A stretch of 53,105 bases of DNA from Pseudomonadota bacterium (GCA_030272785.1 JARXKM010000001.1:17451-70555); one strand, 5' to 3'. Counted from the stretch's first letter, positions 31,839-41,801 are shown. Notes: generated by a model not told the origin, from the sequence alone. Numbers and translations: made by a program.

Positions 31839-34800
31839 TTACGCTAACAGTTGTTTGATCGTTTGCTTGACCTGCGTCACGCGGGCGGCCAGGTCGGGCA
31901 TGCTGATGGTGATCTTCAGCTTGTCCTGGCCGGCCAGCTTGATGTGGCGGTTCTTCTGGATCAGCGCGATGATGCGCATCGAGTCGATCGGCGGGTTGAC
32001 CATGAACTGCAGGTTGGCCGCCTCGCCGTGCGCATCGATCTTGACGATGCCGACCGCCTTGGCGGCGATGCGCAGGCGGTGGGTCTCGATCAGCGCCTTG
32101 ACCGGATCGGGCAGCTTGCCGAAGCGGTCGATCAGCTCTTCCTGCATGTCGTCGACCTTGTCGGCGGATGCGCAATTGGCCAGCCGCTTGTAGATCGACA
32201 GCCGTTCGTGGACGTCGCCGCAGAAGCCCGACGGCAGCAGTGCCGGCACGTGCAGGTTGATTTCGGTGGTGGTCGCCAGCGGCGCCGCCAGGTCCGGCTC
32301 CTTGCCGGCCTTGAGCGCCTTGACTGCCTCGTGCAGCATGTCGGAATACAGCTGGAAGCCGATTTCGAGCATCTCGCCGGACTGGTTCTCGCCCAGCACT
32401 TCGCCGGCGCCGCGGATTTCCAGGTCGTGCATGGCCAGGAAGAAGCCGCTGCCCAGTTCCTCCATCTGCTGAATGGCGTCGAGGCGGCGCTGCGCCTGCT
32501 TGGTGAGCGACATCACGTCGTGCACCAGCAGGTAGGCGTAGGCCTGGTGGTGCGAACGGCCGACCCGGCCGCGCAGCTGGTGCAGCTGGGCCAGGCCGAA
32601 CTTGTCGGCGCGGTGCATGATGATGGTGTTCGCGGTCGGCACGTCGATGCCGGTCTCGATGATGGTGGTGCACAGCAGGATGTTGAAGCGCTGGGCGACG
32701 AAATCGCGCATCACTTTTTCGAGGTCGCGTTCGTGCATTTGGCCGTGGGCGACGCCGATGCGCGCCTCCGGCAGCAGTTCGGTCAGCATTGCCATGCGGT
32801 TCTGGATCGTCTCGACCTCGTTGTGGAGGAAGTAGATCTGGCCGCCGCGTTTGAGTTCGCGCAGGCAGGCCTCGCGGATCACCGAGCTGTCCTCGCTGCG
32901 GACAAAGGTTTTGATGGCGAGCCGCTTTTGCGGCGCGGTGGCGATGATCGAGAAGTCGCGCAGGCCCTCGAGCGCCATGCCGAGCGTGCGCGGGATCGGC
33001 GTGGCGGTCAGGGTCAGCACGTCGACCTCCGCGCGCAAGGACTTGAGCGCCTCCTTCTGGCGCACGCCGAAGCGGTGTTCCTCGTCGATGATGACAAGGC
33101 CGAGGCGGGTGAACTGGACGTCCGGCGAGAGCAGCTTGTGGGTGCCGATGACGATGTCGAGCGTGCCGTCGGCCATGCCCTTGATGGCGTTGTTGATCTC
33201 TTTGCCGGTGCGAAAGCGCGACAGCTCGGCGATGCGCACCGGCCAGTCGGCGAAGCGGTCGGCGAAGGTCTGCGCATGCTGTTCGGCCAGCAAGGTGGTC
33301 GGCGCCAGGATCGCCACCTGCTTGCCGCCCATGACGGCGATGAAGGCGGCGCGCAGCGCCACCTCGGTCTTGCCGAAGCCGACGTCGCCGCAGACCAGCC
33401 GGTCCATCGGTTTGCCGCCGGTCATATCCTTGATGACGTTGCGGATCGCCTCGGCCTGGTCGGGGGTCTCCTCGAAGCCGAAGCTGTCGGCGAAATTCTG
33501 GTAGTCGTGCGCCGAATACTCGAACGAGTGGCCCTTGCGCAGCGCGCGCCGGGCGTACAGGTTGAGCAGTTCGGCGGCGGTGTCGCGCACCTGTTCGGCG
33601 GCCTTGCGCTTGGCTTTTTCCCATTGGCCGGAACCGAGCGAATGGAGCGGCGCGTCTTCCGGCGAGGCGCCCGAATAGCGCGAAATGACGTGCAGCTGCG
33701 ATACCGGCACGTACAGCTTGGTGTCCTTGGCGTATTCGAGGTGCAGGAACTCGGTCTCGCCTTCGCCCAGGTCCATGCTGGTCAGGCCCATGTAGCGGCC
33801 GATGCCGTGGTTGATGTGCACCACCGGGTCGCCGATTTTCAGTTCGGACAGGTCGCGCACCATCGATTCGACCTGGGTGACGGTTTCCTGCTTCTTGCTG
33901 CCGACGCGGCGCCCGGAGCCGGCATACAGCTCGGTCTCGGTGATGAAGATCAGGTGGCCGGCCTGCTGCTCGAACAGTTCGAAGCCGGCCTGCAGCGGCG
34001 CCACGCCGAGCGTGAGCTTGGCGTCGCTGGCGCGAAAGCCGTCGAAGCCTTCGACCGGCGCCAGCGCCAGGCTGTATTCGTTGAAGTACTGCTGCAGCGT
34101 TTCGCGGCGGCCGTTCGATTCGGCGCAGATCATCACGCGGCCGTCGTTTTGCAGCAGGAAGGCGCGCAGGCTGGCGAGCGGGTCGTCGATGCGGCGGTTG
34201 ACGGCGATGTTGGGGATCGGCGCCGACAGTTCGGAGGCGGCCGCGTCGGCGTCCTTGGTGATGACCCAGCGCGGCAGCGGCTTGGCCAGGGTGAAGAACG
34301 CTTCGTCGCTGAGGAACAGTTCGTCCGGCGGCAGGATCGGGCGGTCGCGGTCGGCCTTCAGGAAGCGGTAGCGCGACTGCGTGTCGAGCCAGAAGCGCTT
34401 GATGGCGCCGTCGATGTCGCCCACCAGCGCCACGCTGGTGTCGGCCGGCAGGTAGTCGAACAGGGTGGCGGTCTGCTCGAAGAACAGCGGCAGGTAGTAT
34501 TCGATGCCGGCCGAGGCGATGCCGCTGCCGATGTCCTTGTACACCACCGAGCGCGAAGGATCGCCCTCGAAGCGCTCGCGCCAGCGGCTGCGAAAGCTGG
34601 TGCGCGACGGTTCGTCCATCGGGAATTCGCGGCCAGGCAGCAGGCGCACTTCGCGCACCGGATAGAGCGAACGCTGGGTGTCGGCGTCGAAGGTGCGGAT
34701 GGTTTCGATCTCGTCGCCGAACAGGTCGAGGCGGTACGGCAGCGCCGAACCCATTGGGAACAGGTCGATCAGGCCGCCGCGCACCGAGTATTCGCCGGGC

Positions 34801-35285
34801 GACATCACCTGCGAGACGTGGGTGTAGCCGGCCAGGGTCAGCTGCGCCTTGAGGCGTACTTCGTCGAGCTTTTCGCCCTGCTTGAAGAAGAAGGTGTAGG
34901 CGGCCAGGAAGGACGGCGGCGCCAGCCGCACCAGTGCCGTGGTGGCCGGCACGATCAGCACGTCGCATTGGCCGTTGCGGATTTCGTGCAGTGTCGCCAG
35001 GCGTTCGGAGACCAGGTCCTGGTGCGGCGAGAAGGCGTCGTAGGGCAGCGTTTCCCAGTCCGGCAGCAGGTGGCAGGCCAGCTTGTCGCCGGCGAACCAG
35101 GGGATTTCGCCGAGCAGTCGCTGGCCGTCGCTGGCGTTGGCGACGACGACGGTGAGCATCTGCCGCTGCGATTTGAGGGCGAGGCCGGCCTGCGCCAGCG
35201 CATACGCGTCGGACGACCCGTACAGTGCCGGCAGCGCGAAGCGGGTGCCGGATTTGGGGAGGGATTTCTTTAAATCGAAGGGCAT
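31839..35285 (-). CDS. mfd: transcription-repair coupling factor Mfd
   Basis: Mfd displaces RNA polymerase stalled at DNA lesions and recruits UvrA. The 1148-residue size is normal. The N-terminal UvrB-like part contains LPDWETLPYDAFSPHQDLVSERL and MSPGEYSVRGGLIDLFP. The RNA-polymerase-interacting region lies around residues 470-540 (DPVVHINHGIGRYMGLTSM). The helicase has Walker A GDVGFGKTEVALRAA (about 635), DEEHRFGVRQKE (about 735), LTATPIPRTL and the RVGRSHHQAYAYL motif. A TRCF C-terminal domain follows. The ATG at 35285 follows a 69-bp gap after the 5'-nucleotidase gene; serB lies downstream. Confidence 0.96.
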   Translation of the reverse strand: MPFDLKKSLPKSGTRFALPALYGSSDAYALAQAGLALKSQRQMLTVVVANASDGQRLLGEIPWFAGDKLACHLLPDWETLPYDAFSPHQDLVSERLATLHEIRNGQCDVLIVPATTALVRLAPPSFLAAYTFFFKQGEKLDEVRLKAQLTLAGYTHVSQVMSPGEYSVRGGLIDLFPMGSALPYRLDLFGDEIETIRTFDADTQRSLYPVREVRLLPGREFPMDEPSRTSFRSRWRERFEGDPSRSVVYKDIGSGIASAGIEYYLPLFFEQTATLFDYLPADTSVALVGDIDGAIKRFWLDTQSRYRFLKADRDRPILPPDELFLSDEAFFTLAKPLPRWVITKDADAAASELSAPIPNIAVNRRIDDPLASLRAFLLQNDGRVMICAESNGRRETLQQYFNEYSLALAPVEGFDGFRASDAKLTLGVAPLQAGFELFEQQAGHLIFITETELYAGSGRRVGSKKQETVTQVESMVRDLSELKIGDPVVHINHGIGRYMGLTSMDLGEGETEFLHLEYAKDTKLYVPVSQLHVISRYSGASPEDAPLHSLGSGQWEKAKRKAAEQVRDTAAELLNLYARRALRKGHSFEYSAHDYQNFADSFGFEETPDQAEAIRNVIKDMTGGKPMDRLVCGDVGFGKTEVALRAAFIAVMGGKQVAILAPTTLLAEQHAQTFADRFADWPVRIAELSRFRTGKEINNAIKGMADGTLDIVIGTHKLLSPDVQFTRLGLVIIDEEHRFGVRQKEALKSLRAEVDVLTLTATPIPRTLGMALEGLRDFSIIATAPQKRLAIKTFVRSEDSSVIREACLRELKRGGQIYFLHNEVETIQNRMAMLTELLPEARIGVAHGQMHERDLEKVMRDFVAQRFNILLCTTIIETGIDVPTANTIIMHRADKFGLAQLHQLRGRVGRSHHQAYAYLLVHDVMSLTKQAQRRLDAIQQMEELGSGFFLAMHDLEIRGAGEVLGENQSGEMLEIGFQLYSDMLHEAVKALKAGKEPDLAAPLATTTEINLHVPALLPSGFCGDVHERLSIYKRLANCASADKVDDMQEELIDRFGKLPDPVKALIETHRLRIAAKAVGIVKIDAHGEAANLQFMVNPPIDSMRIIALIQKNRHIKLAGQDKLKITISMPDLAARVTQVKQTIKQLLA

Positions 35286-35316
35286 TGAGGCGCGAAACGA
35301 TGGGCTTTAATGACTA

Positions 35317-35322
35317 ATTATA
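35317..35322 (-). promoter_or_regulatory. candidate -10 box (TATAAT) for mfd
   Basis: The minus strand reads GACTATAATTAGTC about 30 bp before the mfd start, giving a perfect TATAAT. No convincing -35 hexamer is present at the usual distance. The box lies inside the dyad GACTA-TAAT-TAGTC. Confidence 0.35.
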
Positions 35323-35354
35323 GTCGCATTCGCCATGCGGGCGCGCCGGCTACC

Positions 35355-36296
35355 TCAGGGCGACGGTCGGCGATTGGCGATCCCGAACGGCACGTGCACC
35401 ATCGGGATGGTGCCGCCGGGCGACGATTTCAGGTGCGTCAGCTGGTCATCGAAAAAGATGTGCGGCTTGAATACCGACAGCACGCGCGCCTTGTCCATCC
35501 CGCCGAGGAAGAACGTCTCGTTGGCCGACACGCCCCAGCTCTTGAGCGTGGTGACGACGCGCTCGTGCGAGGGCGCGCTGCGGGCGGTGATGATGGCGAT
35601 GCGCAGCACCTTGCGGTAGGCCGGGTCGCGCCGCTGCATGCGTTCCTCCATGCGCTGCATCAGCGCCAGCTTCTGGAACATGTCAGCCAGCGGGCCGGGC
35701 TGGTGCGGGCGGTCCACGTGCATCGCTTCGTGGGCGTGGAATTCGGCGAGGTCGTTGTTCTTCTTGAAGACGGTTTCCGATTCGTCGTCGGCGATGACGC
35801 CGTCGAAGTCGAAGGCGACGCGCAGTTCGACGTCCTCGTCGTCGTCGTCGATCTTCGACGGCAGCACCAGGCCGGCCGGATAGTTCGCCGCGATCGCGCT
35901 CTTGACGTCTTCCTCGTTCGCGCTCAGGAACAGCGAGGTGTTGAAGGCGGGCAGATACGGGTAGGGCGATTTGCCGGTCATGAAGGCGGCGCGCGAGATA
36001 TCGAGGCCGTAGTGGGCGATCGAGCGCATCACGCGCAAGCCGGTTTCGGGCGAATTGCGCGAGAACAGCACCACCTCGACCGGATGCTGGCGCGGGAAGC
36101 ACTGGTTGATGTTGAGGAAGCGCCGGATGAACGGAAAGGCGACGCCTTTGCCGAGGATGACGTCGAGATTGCGTTGCTGGTAGTTGCGGTACTCGTCAGG
36201 GCCGCTGTCGAGGTAGACCTGGTTCGAGTCGGTCAGGTCGAACAGGGCGCTCGAGGCGACCCCGATCACCAGCTTGTGCTCAATCTGAAACGCCAT
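35355..36296 (-). CDS. cytosolic 5'-nucleotidase (NT5C1-like, PF06189)
   Basis: The 313-residue protein begins MAFQIEHKLVIGVASSALFDL. It contains VEVVLFSRNSPETGLRVMRSIAHYGLDISRAAFMTG, FNTSLFLSANEEDV and RVAFDFDGVIADDESETVF, where DFDGVIADDE is a HAD-like nucleophile motif. ITARSAPSHERVVTTL and FFDDQLTHL follow. This order matches the bacterial relatives of the animal AMP-specific 5'-nucleotidase cN-I, which release phosphate from nucleoside monophosphates. The track starts 148 codons too early; the true ATG overlaps the HDOD gene stop by one base (TGATG), so translation is coupled. mfd lies downstream. Confidence 0.9.
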   Translation of the reverse strand: MAFQIEHKLVIGVASSALFDLTDSNQVYLDSGPDEYRNYQQRNLDVILGKGVAFPFIRRFLNINQCFPRQHPVEVVLFSRNSPETGLRVMRSIAHYGLDISRAAFMTGKSPYPYLPAFNTSLFLSANEEDVKSAIAANYPAGLVLPSKIDDDDEDVELRVAFDFDGVIADDESETVFKKNNDLAEFHAHEAMHVDRPHQPGPLADMFQKLALMQRMEERMQRRDPAYRKVLRIAIITARSAPSHERVVTTLKSWGVSANETFFLGGMDKARVLSVFKPHIFFDDQLTHLKSSPGGTIPMVHVPFGIANRRPSP

Positions 36297-37264
36297 CAGT
36301 GTTCCTCGGTGCGGAGTTTGTCGAAGCATGCCGCGCCGGCCGGGTCGAGCCCGTGCAGCACGCGTGGATCGTCGGCGGCCAGCGCGCCTGCGTCGACCAG
36401 GATGCGCAGCGTGGCGACGCGGTCGGCCAGCGCCAGCAGCTGCGCCAGCGGCGGCGCGCCCGGCAGGTCGGCCTGTTCGATCGCGAACGATACTGTAACA
36501 GGGAATTCCCACAGCGCGGCGATGCGCGCCGACAGCAGGCGGGCGTTCGGCAGCAGCGCGGCGCAAAACTGGTCGGAGCGCGGCAGCGTGTCGCCGGTGT
36601 GCAGCTGGTCGATCAGGCGCAAGGCGACGATCAGGCCGACGTGGTGCAGCAGGCCGGCCAGGTAGGCCTCGAACGGATTGGCGCGCATGGAAGGGGCGAG
36701 CAGGCTGGCGGCCAGTGCGCAGGCCTCGGACTGGCGCCACAGGTGCGGGGCGACCAGCAGCGCGAAGCGGCCCGACTGGCTGCTGATGATGGGGCGGAAA
36801 GCGACGCGCGCGAGCAGCATGCGCACGCCATTCTGGCCAAGCAGCATGACCGCGCCTTCGATGGTGCGGATCGGCGCGGACGGCCGGTAATAGGGGCTGT
36901 TCGCTTCGCGGATCACTGCCGCCACCAGCACCACGTCCTGGGCCAGCTGGCGCGCGAACTGGGCGCCCGAGACGCTGTCGTCGCGCAGGCTGCGCAGCAG
37001 TTGCGGGATCACCGCCGGCACGCGCGGCACCAGGTCGGCGCCCAGTTGCGGCGTCTCGACCAGGCGGGTGAATTCATCGATGATCAGTTTTTCGGCAGCG
37101 GCGGCGGCATCGTCGCCGCCGGCGCCGGCGAGCCAGCGGTAAAACAGGACAGCGATGTCGTCGGACTGCTGCGCCGACGCGGCGTCAGCGGCGCAGTGCG
37201 GCGGCGCCGCAACCGGCTGCGCGGTGGCGGGTCGGTCGAACCATCGCGCAATCCAGTTGATCAT
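36296..37264 (-). CDS. HDOD-domain signalling protein
   Basis: A 322-residue protein with an HDOD domain over about 75-270: VPAVIPQLLRSLRDDSVSGAQFARQLAQDVVLVAAVIREANSP is typical, followed by IEGAVMLLGQNGVRMLL and FEAYLAGLLHHVGLIVALRLI. HDOD domains resemble HD hydrolases but usually lack metal ligands and act in signalling; here the HD pair reads HH. The N-terminal 70 residues are Ala-rich with no clear domain. It is translationally coupled to the downstream 5'-nucleotidase gene. Confidence 0.88.
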   Translation of the reverse strand: MINWIARWFDRPATAQPVAAPPHCAADAASAQQSDDIAVLFYRWLAGAGGDDAAAAAEKLIIDEFTRLVETPQLGADLVPRVPAVIPQLLRSLRDDSVSGAQFARQLAQDVVLVAAVIREANSPYYRPSAPIRTIEGAVMLLGQNGVRMLLARVAFRPIISSQSGRFALLVAPHLWRQSEACALAASLLAPSMRANPFEAYLAGLLHHVGLIVALRLIDQLHTGDTLPRSDQFCAALLPNARLLSARIAALWEFPVTVSFAIEQADLPGAPPLAQLLALADRVATLRILVDAGALAADDPRVLHGLDPAGAACFDKLRTEEH

Positions 37265-37339
37265 CTTCAGTGAGCCGGCGGGCGGAGCAGGGATGGCTCA
37301 TTCTACACCGCGCCGCGCATGCCACGGCGGCGCGCCGGA

Positions 37340-39322
37340 TCAGGCTTGGACGCGCTGCGCGTTGGCCGCCGCCCACCGGTACAGGCCGGACACCAGGGCC
37401 GCACCGAGCACCGTCGCGATGATCATGGTCTGCGCCTCGCTCAGGCCATTGACGATGGCCAGCGGCTCGCCCTTGCCGGTCGAGACGATCAGTCCGGCCA
37501 GCGCGACGTTGAACAGGCTTTCGCCGACGATGAAGCCGGACATGATCAGCACGCCCATGCGCTTGGCCGGTTCGCCCCAACTGCGCTTGCTCACCGAGCG
37601 TTCGAACAGGTAGCCGGCCACCGCGCCCACCACCACCGGTGCGGTGACCGCGCTTGGCAGGTAGATGGCCAGGCCGACGCCGAGCGGCGGCAGGCTGTAT
37701 TTGCCGGCGCTGCCCTTCTTGAGCGCAAAGTCGATCACCACCAGCACGAGGCCGAGCAGGGCGCCGTAGCCGATCAGGCTCCACGGCAGGTCGCCGCCGA
37801 TGACCCCTTTCGCCAGGGTCGAGATCAGGGTCGCTTGCGGCGCCGCCAGCGGGGTCGAGGAAATCGCCTGCAGGTTCGGCGCGCCGGCGAAGCCGTTGGC
37901 ATGATTGAGCAGTTCGAGCACCGGCGGCACCACGGCCGAACCGGCGGCCACGCCGATCAGCAGGCCGACCTGCTGCTTCCACGGCGTCGCGTCGACCAGC
38001 TGGCCGGTCTTCAGATCCTGCAGGTTGTCGTTGCCGATGACGGCGACGGCCAGTACCACGGTGGTGACGAACAGCGCGAAGGCGACCAGCGCCTGCGCCA
38101 CTTCCGGGCCCATCACGGCGCGGCCGACCATGCCGACGCTGAGCGAGGCGCCCAGGATGGTGAGGATGGCGATGCCCGACACCGGCGAATTGGACGAACC
38201 GATCAGGCCGGCCATGTAGCCGCACACCGCGGCGGCGAAGGCGCCGGCGATCATGATGTAGGCGACGCCGACCACCACCAGCGGCAGCGACAGGCTGGCC
38301 AGCGGGCCGCCCTGCAGAAAGCTGTACAGCAGCCAGCCGGCCGGCACCATGGCGATCAGGGTGACCAGGCCGACGATGAAGATCGGCAGATCCTGTTCCG
38401 AGCGGGCGATGACGGCGCCGTCGGTCTTGGCGTGGCGCGCGGCCGCCATCGCCGACTGCAGGCCGCCGATGACCGGTTTGGCCAGGCTGGCCAGGGTGAC
38501 GATGGCGGCGGCGCCGATGGTGCCGGCGCCCATCATGCGCACCTGCTTGCTCCATACGCCGAGCGCCTGGTCGGCCGCCGACAGGTCGGGCAGCGGGTGC
38601 ATCGACGTCATCACCGGCACCAGCACGCCCCAGGCGATGGCCAGGCCGGCCAGCATCGCGATGCCGACCGTGATGCCCATCAGGTGGCCGGCGCCGATCA
38701 GCGCCAGCGAGCTCGAAGCGCCGATGCCGGTGGCGCCCGAGCCGGTGCGGAAGTAAACTGCCACTTCGGCCGCCATCAGCTTGGCGGCGGCGAAGGCGGC
38801 GAACAGCGCCGAGGCGACGCTGCCCCAGATCACCGCCCACAGGCCGGCCTTGCCTTCGGCGGCGCCGCTGCGCGAGGCCATGCCGACCTTGAGCACTTCG
38901 GCCGCGGCCACGCCTTCCGGATACGGCAGGTCCGACTGCGACACCAGGGCGCGCCGCAGCGGCATGGTGTACATCACGCCGAGCACGCCGCCGATGGCGC
39001 AGGCGCCGAAGGTTGGCCAGAACGGCACGTGAACCCACCAGCCGATCATCAGCAGGCCAGGCAGCACGAAGATCACCGAGGCGAGCGTACCGGCCGCCGA
39101 AGCGATGGTCTGGACGATGTTGTTTTCCTGGATGGTGGCGTCCTTGAAGGCGCTCAGCAGCGCCATCGAGATCACCGCCGCCGGGATCGAGGTGGCGAAG
39201 GTGAGGCCAACCTTGAGCCCGAGATAGACCTGGGCCGCCGTAAAGATCAGGGTAATGATCACGCCGAGGACGATGCCCCGTACGGTGATCTCTTTAGGTT
39301 CAGCCATCGATACCGTCGTCAT
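37340..39322 (-). CDS. OPT-family oligopeptide transporter (paralogue 1)
   Basis: A 660-residue inner-membrane protein of the oligopeptide transporter (OPT/YSL) family with about 14-16 hydrophobic segments. The opening ITVRGIVLGVIITLIFTAAQVYLGLKVGLTFATSIPAAVISMALL matches the family. Further motifs are NNIVQTIASAAGTLASVIFVLPGLLMIGWW, LPYPEGVAAAEVLKVG and a central GNDNLQDLKTGQLVDATPWKQQV. Bacterial members probably take up short peptides or metal chelates. I chose the ATG at 39322 because TTGGAG lies eight bases before it; the track's GTG three codons upstream abuts that site. PBP1a lies upstream on the same strand and a second OPT gene beyond it. Confidence 0.9.
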   Translation of the reverse strand: MTTVSMAEPKEITVRGIVLGVIITLIFTAAQVYLGLKVGLTFATSIPAAVISMALLSAFKDATIQENNIVQTIASAAGTLASVIFVLPGLLMIGWWVHVPFWPTFGACAIGGVLGVMYTMPLRRALVSQSDLPYPEGVAAAEVLKVGMASRSGAAEGKAGLWAVIWGSVASALFAAFAAAKLMAAEVAVYFRTGSGATGIGASSSLALIGAGHLMGITVGIAMLAGLAIAWGVLVPVMTSMHPLPDLSAADQALGVWSKQVRMMGAGTIGAAAIVTLASLAKPVIGGLQSAMAAARHAKTDGAVIARSEQDLPIFIVGLVTLIAMVPAGWLLYSFLQGGPLASLSLPLVVVGVAYIMIAGAFAAAVCGYMAGLIGSSNSPVSGIAILTILGASLSVGMVGRAVMGPEVAQALVAFALFVTTVVLAVAVIGNDNLQDLKTGQLVDATPWKQQVGLLIGVAAGSAVVPPVLELLNHANGFAGAPNLQAISSTPLAAPQATLISTLAKGVIGGDLPWSLIGYGALLGLVLVVIDFALKKGSAGKYSLPPLGVGLAIYLPSAVTAPVVVGAVAGYLFERSVSKRSWGEPAKRMGVLIMSGFIVGESLFNVALAGLIVSTGKGEPLAIVNGLSEAQTMIIATVLGAALVSGLYRWAAANAQRVQA

Positions 39323-39419
39323 CCGCAGCACTCCAAGTTGAGAAATTGATTGTCAAAACGCGTCCCATGATAACCGTGACGCGGCAAAATCCCAAGTGCC
39401 AATGGCTGGCCTGGCCCGG

Positions 39420-41801
39420 CTAGTTGGCCGGCTCGGGCGGCGGCGCTGGTGCCGGTGCTGGTGCTGGTGCTGGTGCGGGCGCCGGCGGCGGCTCGGCCGG
39501 TTCGCCCGGTTCGGCCGGCGTCACCGGCGCCGCCTCCACATCGATGGTCTTGAACTCGGTGCTGCCGACGTATTCCGAATAGATCCAGTCGTCGTCCTGG
39601 CGCACCACGCCTTCGGGCGCCTTGCGTTCCTGCTCCGGGCGTTTGGCCAGCGCCACGCGCATATAGTCGATCCAGATCGGCATCGCCAGGGTGGCGCCGA
39701 ATTCGCGGCCGCCGAGCGACTTCGGATCGTCGTAGCCCATCCACGCCACGCCGACCAGGTTGGCGCCGTAGCCGGCGAACCAGCCGTCCATCGAATCGCT
39801 GGTGGTGCCGGTCTTGCCGGCGATGTCGCGGCGCGCCAGTTTCTTGGTCGCCTCGGCGCCGGTGCCGTAGCGGGTGACGTCGCGCAGCATGCTGTCGGTG
39901 ACGAAGGCGTTGCGCGCGTCGAGCACGCGGTTCGCCTCGACGCCGGCGGCCGGTTTCTTGGCCTCGGAAATGACGACGCCGCGCGCATCTTCGATCTTGC
40001 TGATCAAATAGGGCTGGACCGAGAAGCCGCCATTGGCGAACACCGCGTAGGCGCCGGCCATCTGCAGCGGCGTGACCGCGCCGGTGCCGAGCGCCATCGT
40101 CAGGTTGCTCGGATGGCGCGCGACGTCGAAGCCGAACTTGGCCAGGTAATTGTGCGCGTACGGCACCGTCACCGCGCGCAGCAGGCGCACCGAGGCGACG
40201 TTCTTCGACTGCGCCAGCGCGCGCCGCATGGTGATCGGGCCGTCGAACACGCCGTCGTCGTTCTGCGGCGACCAGGTCTTGCCGGCGTCTTCGCCCGGCA
40301 TGTCGAGCGGCGCATCGAGGATCAGGGTGGCTGGCGAGTAGCCTTTTTCGAGCGAGGACGAATACAGGAAGGGCTTGAGCGCGGAGCCGGGCTGGCGCCA
40401 GGCCTGGGTCACGTGGTTGAACTTCTGCAGGTTGAAGTCGAAGCCGCCGACCAGCGCGTGATAGGCGCCGGTATCGGCGTCGATCGACACGAACGCGGCC
40501 GACACCTGCGGCAGCTGCACGATGGTCCAGTCCTTCTTGCCTTCGAGGCTGACGCGCACGATCGCGCCGGGCGACAGCCTGATCGCGTCCTTCGCCTTCA
40601 CGGTCAGTCCCGGTGCGGCAAATTTCAGGCCGGCGCCGCTGATCTCGAGCGTTTCGCCGTCGACCGTTTCGACTTTCACCATCCTGGGCGACGCTTCCAG
40701 CACCACCGCCGGCAGCAGACCGTCGCTGGAGCGGCGCTTTTGCAGCGCCTCGTCGATCGCATCGGCGCGTTCGTCGGCGTCGTCGGGCAGCTCGATCAGC
40801 GCTTCCGGCCCGCGGTAGCCGTGGCGCTGGTCGTAGGCGAGCACATTGCGGCGCAGCGACTGGTAGGCCGCGTCCTGGTCGGCCTTGAGGATGGTGGTGG
40901 TGACCACGATGCCCTTGGTATAGGCGTCTTCCTTGAACTGCGCGTACACCACCTGGCGCGCCAGTTCGGCGACGTATTCGGCGTGGGTGTCGTACTCCTG
41001 GCCTTTTGGATTGACGTGCAGCGTTTCGGCCAGCGCCTGCCGGTACTGCTCCTCGCTGATGGCGTTCAGGTCGCGCATGCTCTTGAGGACGACGTGCTGG
41101 CGCGCCCGCGCGCCCTTCGGATTGACCACCGGATTGTGGCGCGCCGGGTTTTGCGGCAGGCCGGCCAGCATCGCCATCTCCGCCACCGACAGCTTGTCGA
41201 GCGGCTTGCCGAAGTAGATATTGGCGGCGCTGCCGAAGCCGTAGGCGCGCTGGCCGAGGTAGATCTGGTTCATGTACAGTTCGAGGATCTCGTCCTTCGA
41301 CAGCGCCGCTTCGATTTTGTAGGCCAGCGCGACTTCATTGAGCTTGCGGCCGATCAGCTTGTCGCGCGAGAGGAAGAAATTGCGCGCCACCTGCATCGTG
41401 ATGGTCGAGCCGCCCTGGCGAAAGCCGCCGCGCAGGTTCGATTTGGCGGCGCCCATGGCGCGGATCCAGTCGATGCCGCCATGTTCGTAGAAACGCTTGT
41501 CCTCGATCGCCAGCACCGCCTTCTTCATCAGCGCCGGCACCTGCGCGATCGGCACGAAGTCGCGGTGCTCCTCGCCGAATTCGCCGATCAGCACATGGTC
41601 GGCAGTGTAAATACGCAGCGGGATCTTCGGCTGGTAGTCGGTGACCGCGCCGATCGGGGGCACGTTCGGCACGATCACCGCCAGCGCGTACAAGACGGCG
41701 CCGAGGATCAGGATGAGGGCGAGGGCGGCGGCGATGAACAGCCCGCGGACCAGCGGAGGGCGTTGCGCCCAGAAGTGCGACAGCGTGCTCGATAGTGTCA
41801 A
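39420..41801 (-). CDS. mrcA: penicillin-binding protein 1A (bifunctional transglycosylase/transpeptidase)
   Basis: PBP1a polymerises and cross-links peptidoglycan. It has 793 residues, with one N-terminal membrane helix (VRGLFIAAALALILILGAVLYAL). The GT51 glycosyltransferase has AIEDKRFYEHGGID and RQGGSTITMQVARNFF. An OB-like insert precedes the transpeptidase, which has the SxxK serine in GSALKPFLYSS, SKN in AQSKNVASVRLL and KTGTT. The C-terminal tail is a run of Ala-Pro pairs. The only in-frame start is a TTG at 41801, since a TGA lies four codons upstream; GAGAG is the possible ribosome site. An ATG at 41814 is in another frame. Confidence 0.93.
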   Translation of the reverse strand: MTLSSTLSHFWAQRPPLVRGLFIAAALALILILGAVLYALAVIVPNVPPIGAVTDYQPKIPLRIYTADHVLIGEFGEEHRDFVPIAQVPALMKKAVLAIEDKRFYEHGGIDWIRAMGAAKSNLRGGFRQGGSTITMQVARNFFLSRDKLIGRKLNEVALAYKIEAALSKDEILELYMNQIYLGQRAYGFGSAANIYFGKPLDKLSVAEMAMLAGLPQNPARHNPVVNPKGARARQHVVLKSMRDLNAISEEQYRQALAETLHVNPKGQEYDTHAEYVAELARQVVYAQFKEDAYTKGIVVTTTILKADQDAAYQSLRRNVLAYDQRHGYRGPEALIELPDDADERADAIDEALQKRRSSDGLLPAVVLEASPRMVKVETVDGETLEISGAGLKFAAPGLTVKAKDAIRLSPGAIVRVSLEGKKDWTIVQLPQVSAAFVSIDADTGAYHALVGGFDFNLQKFNHVTQAWRQPGSALKPFLYSSSLEKGYSPATLILDAPLDMPGEDAGKTWSPQNDDGVFDGPITMRRALAQSKNVASVRLLRAVTVPYAHNYLAKFGFDVARHPSNLTMALGTGAVTPLQMAGAYAVFANGGFSVQPYLISKIEDARGVVISEAKKPAAGVEANRVLDARNAFVTDSMLRDVTRYGTGAEATKKLARRDIAGKTGTTSDSMDGWFAGYGANLVGVAWMGYDDPKSLGGREFGATLAMPIWIDYMRVALAKRPEQERKAPEGVVRQDDDWIYSEYVGSTEFKTIDVEAAPVTPAEPGEPAEPPPAPAPAPAPAPAPAPPPEPAN
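39440..39486 (-). repeat. hexamer repeats encoding the Ala-Pro tail of PBP1a
   Basis: The plus strand shows repeated GGTGCT/GGTGCC/GGTGCG hexamers, which translate on minus to consecutive Ala-Pro pairs. Slippage would change tail length by two residues at a time without breaking the frame. Confidence 0.75.

Noticed and set aside
31552-34968. 1138-aa minus-strand ORF and the matching 1140-aa plus-strand ORF
   Set aside because: Both are shadows of mfd, which has all helicase motifs; the shadow products are Arg- or Val/His-rich with no domain.
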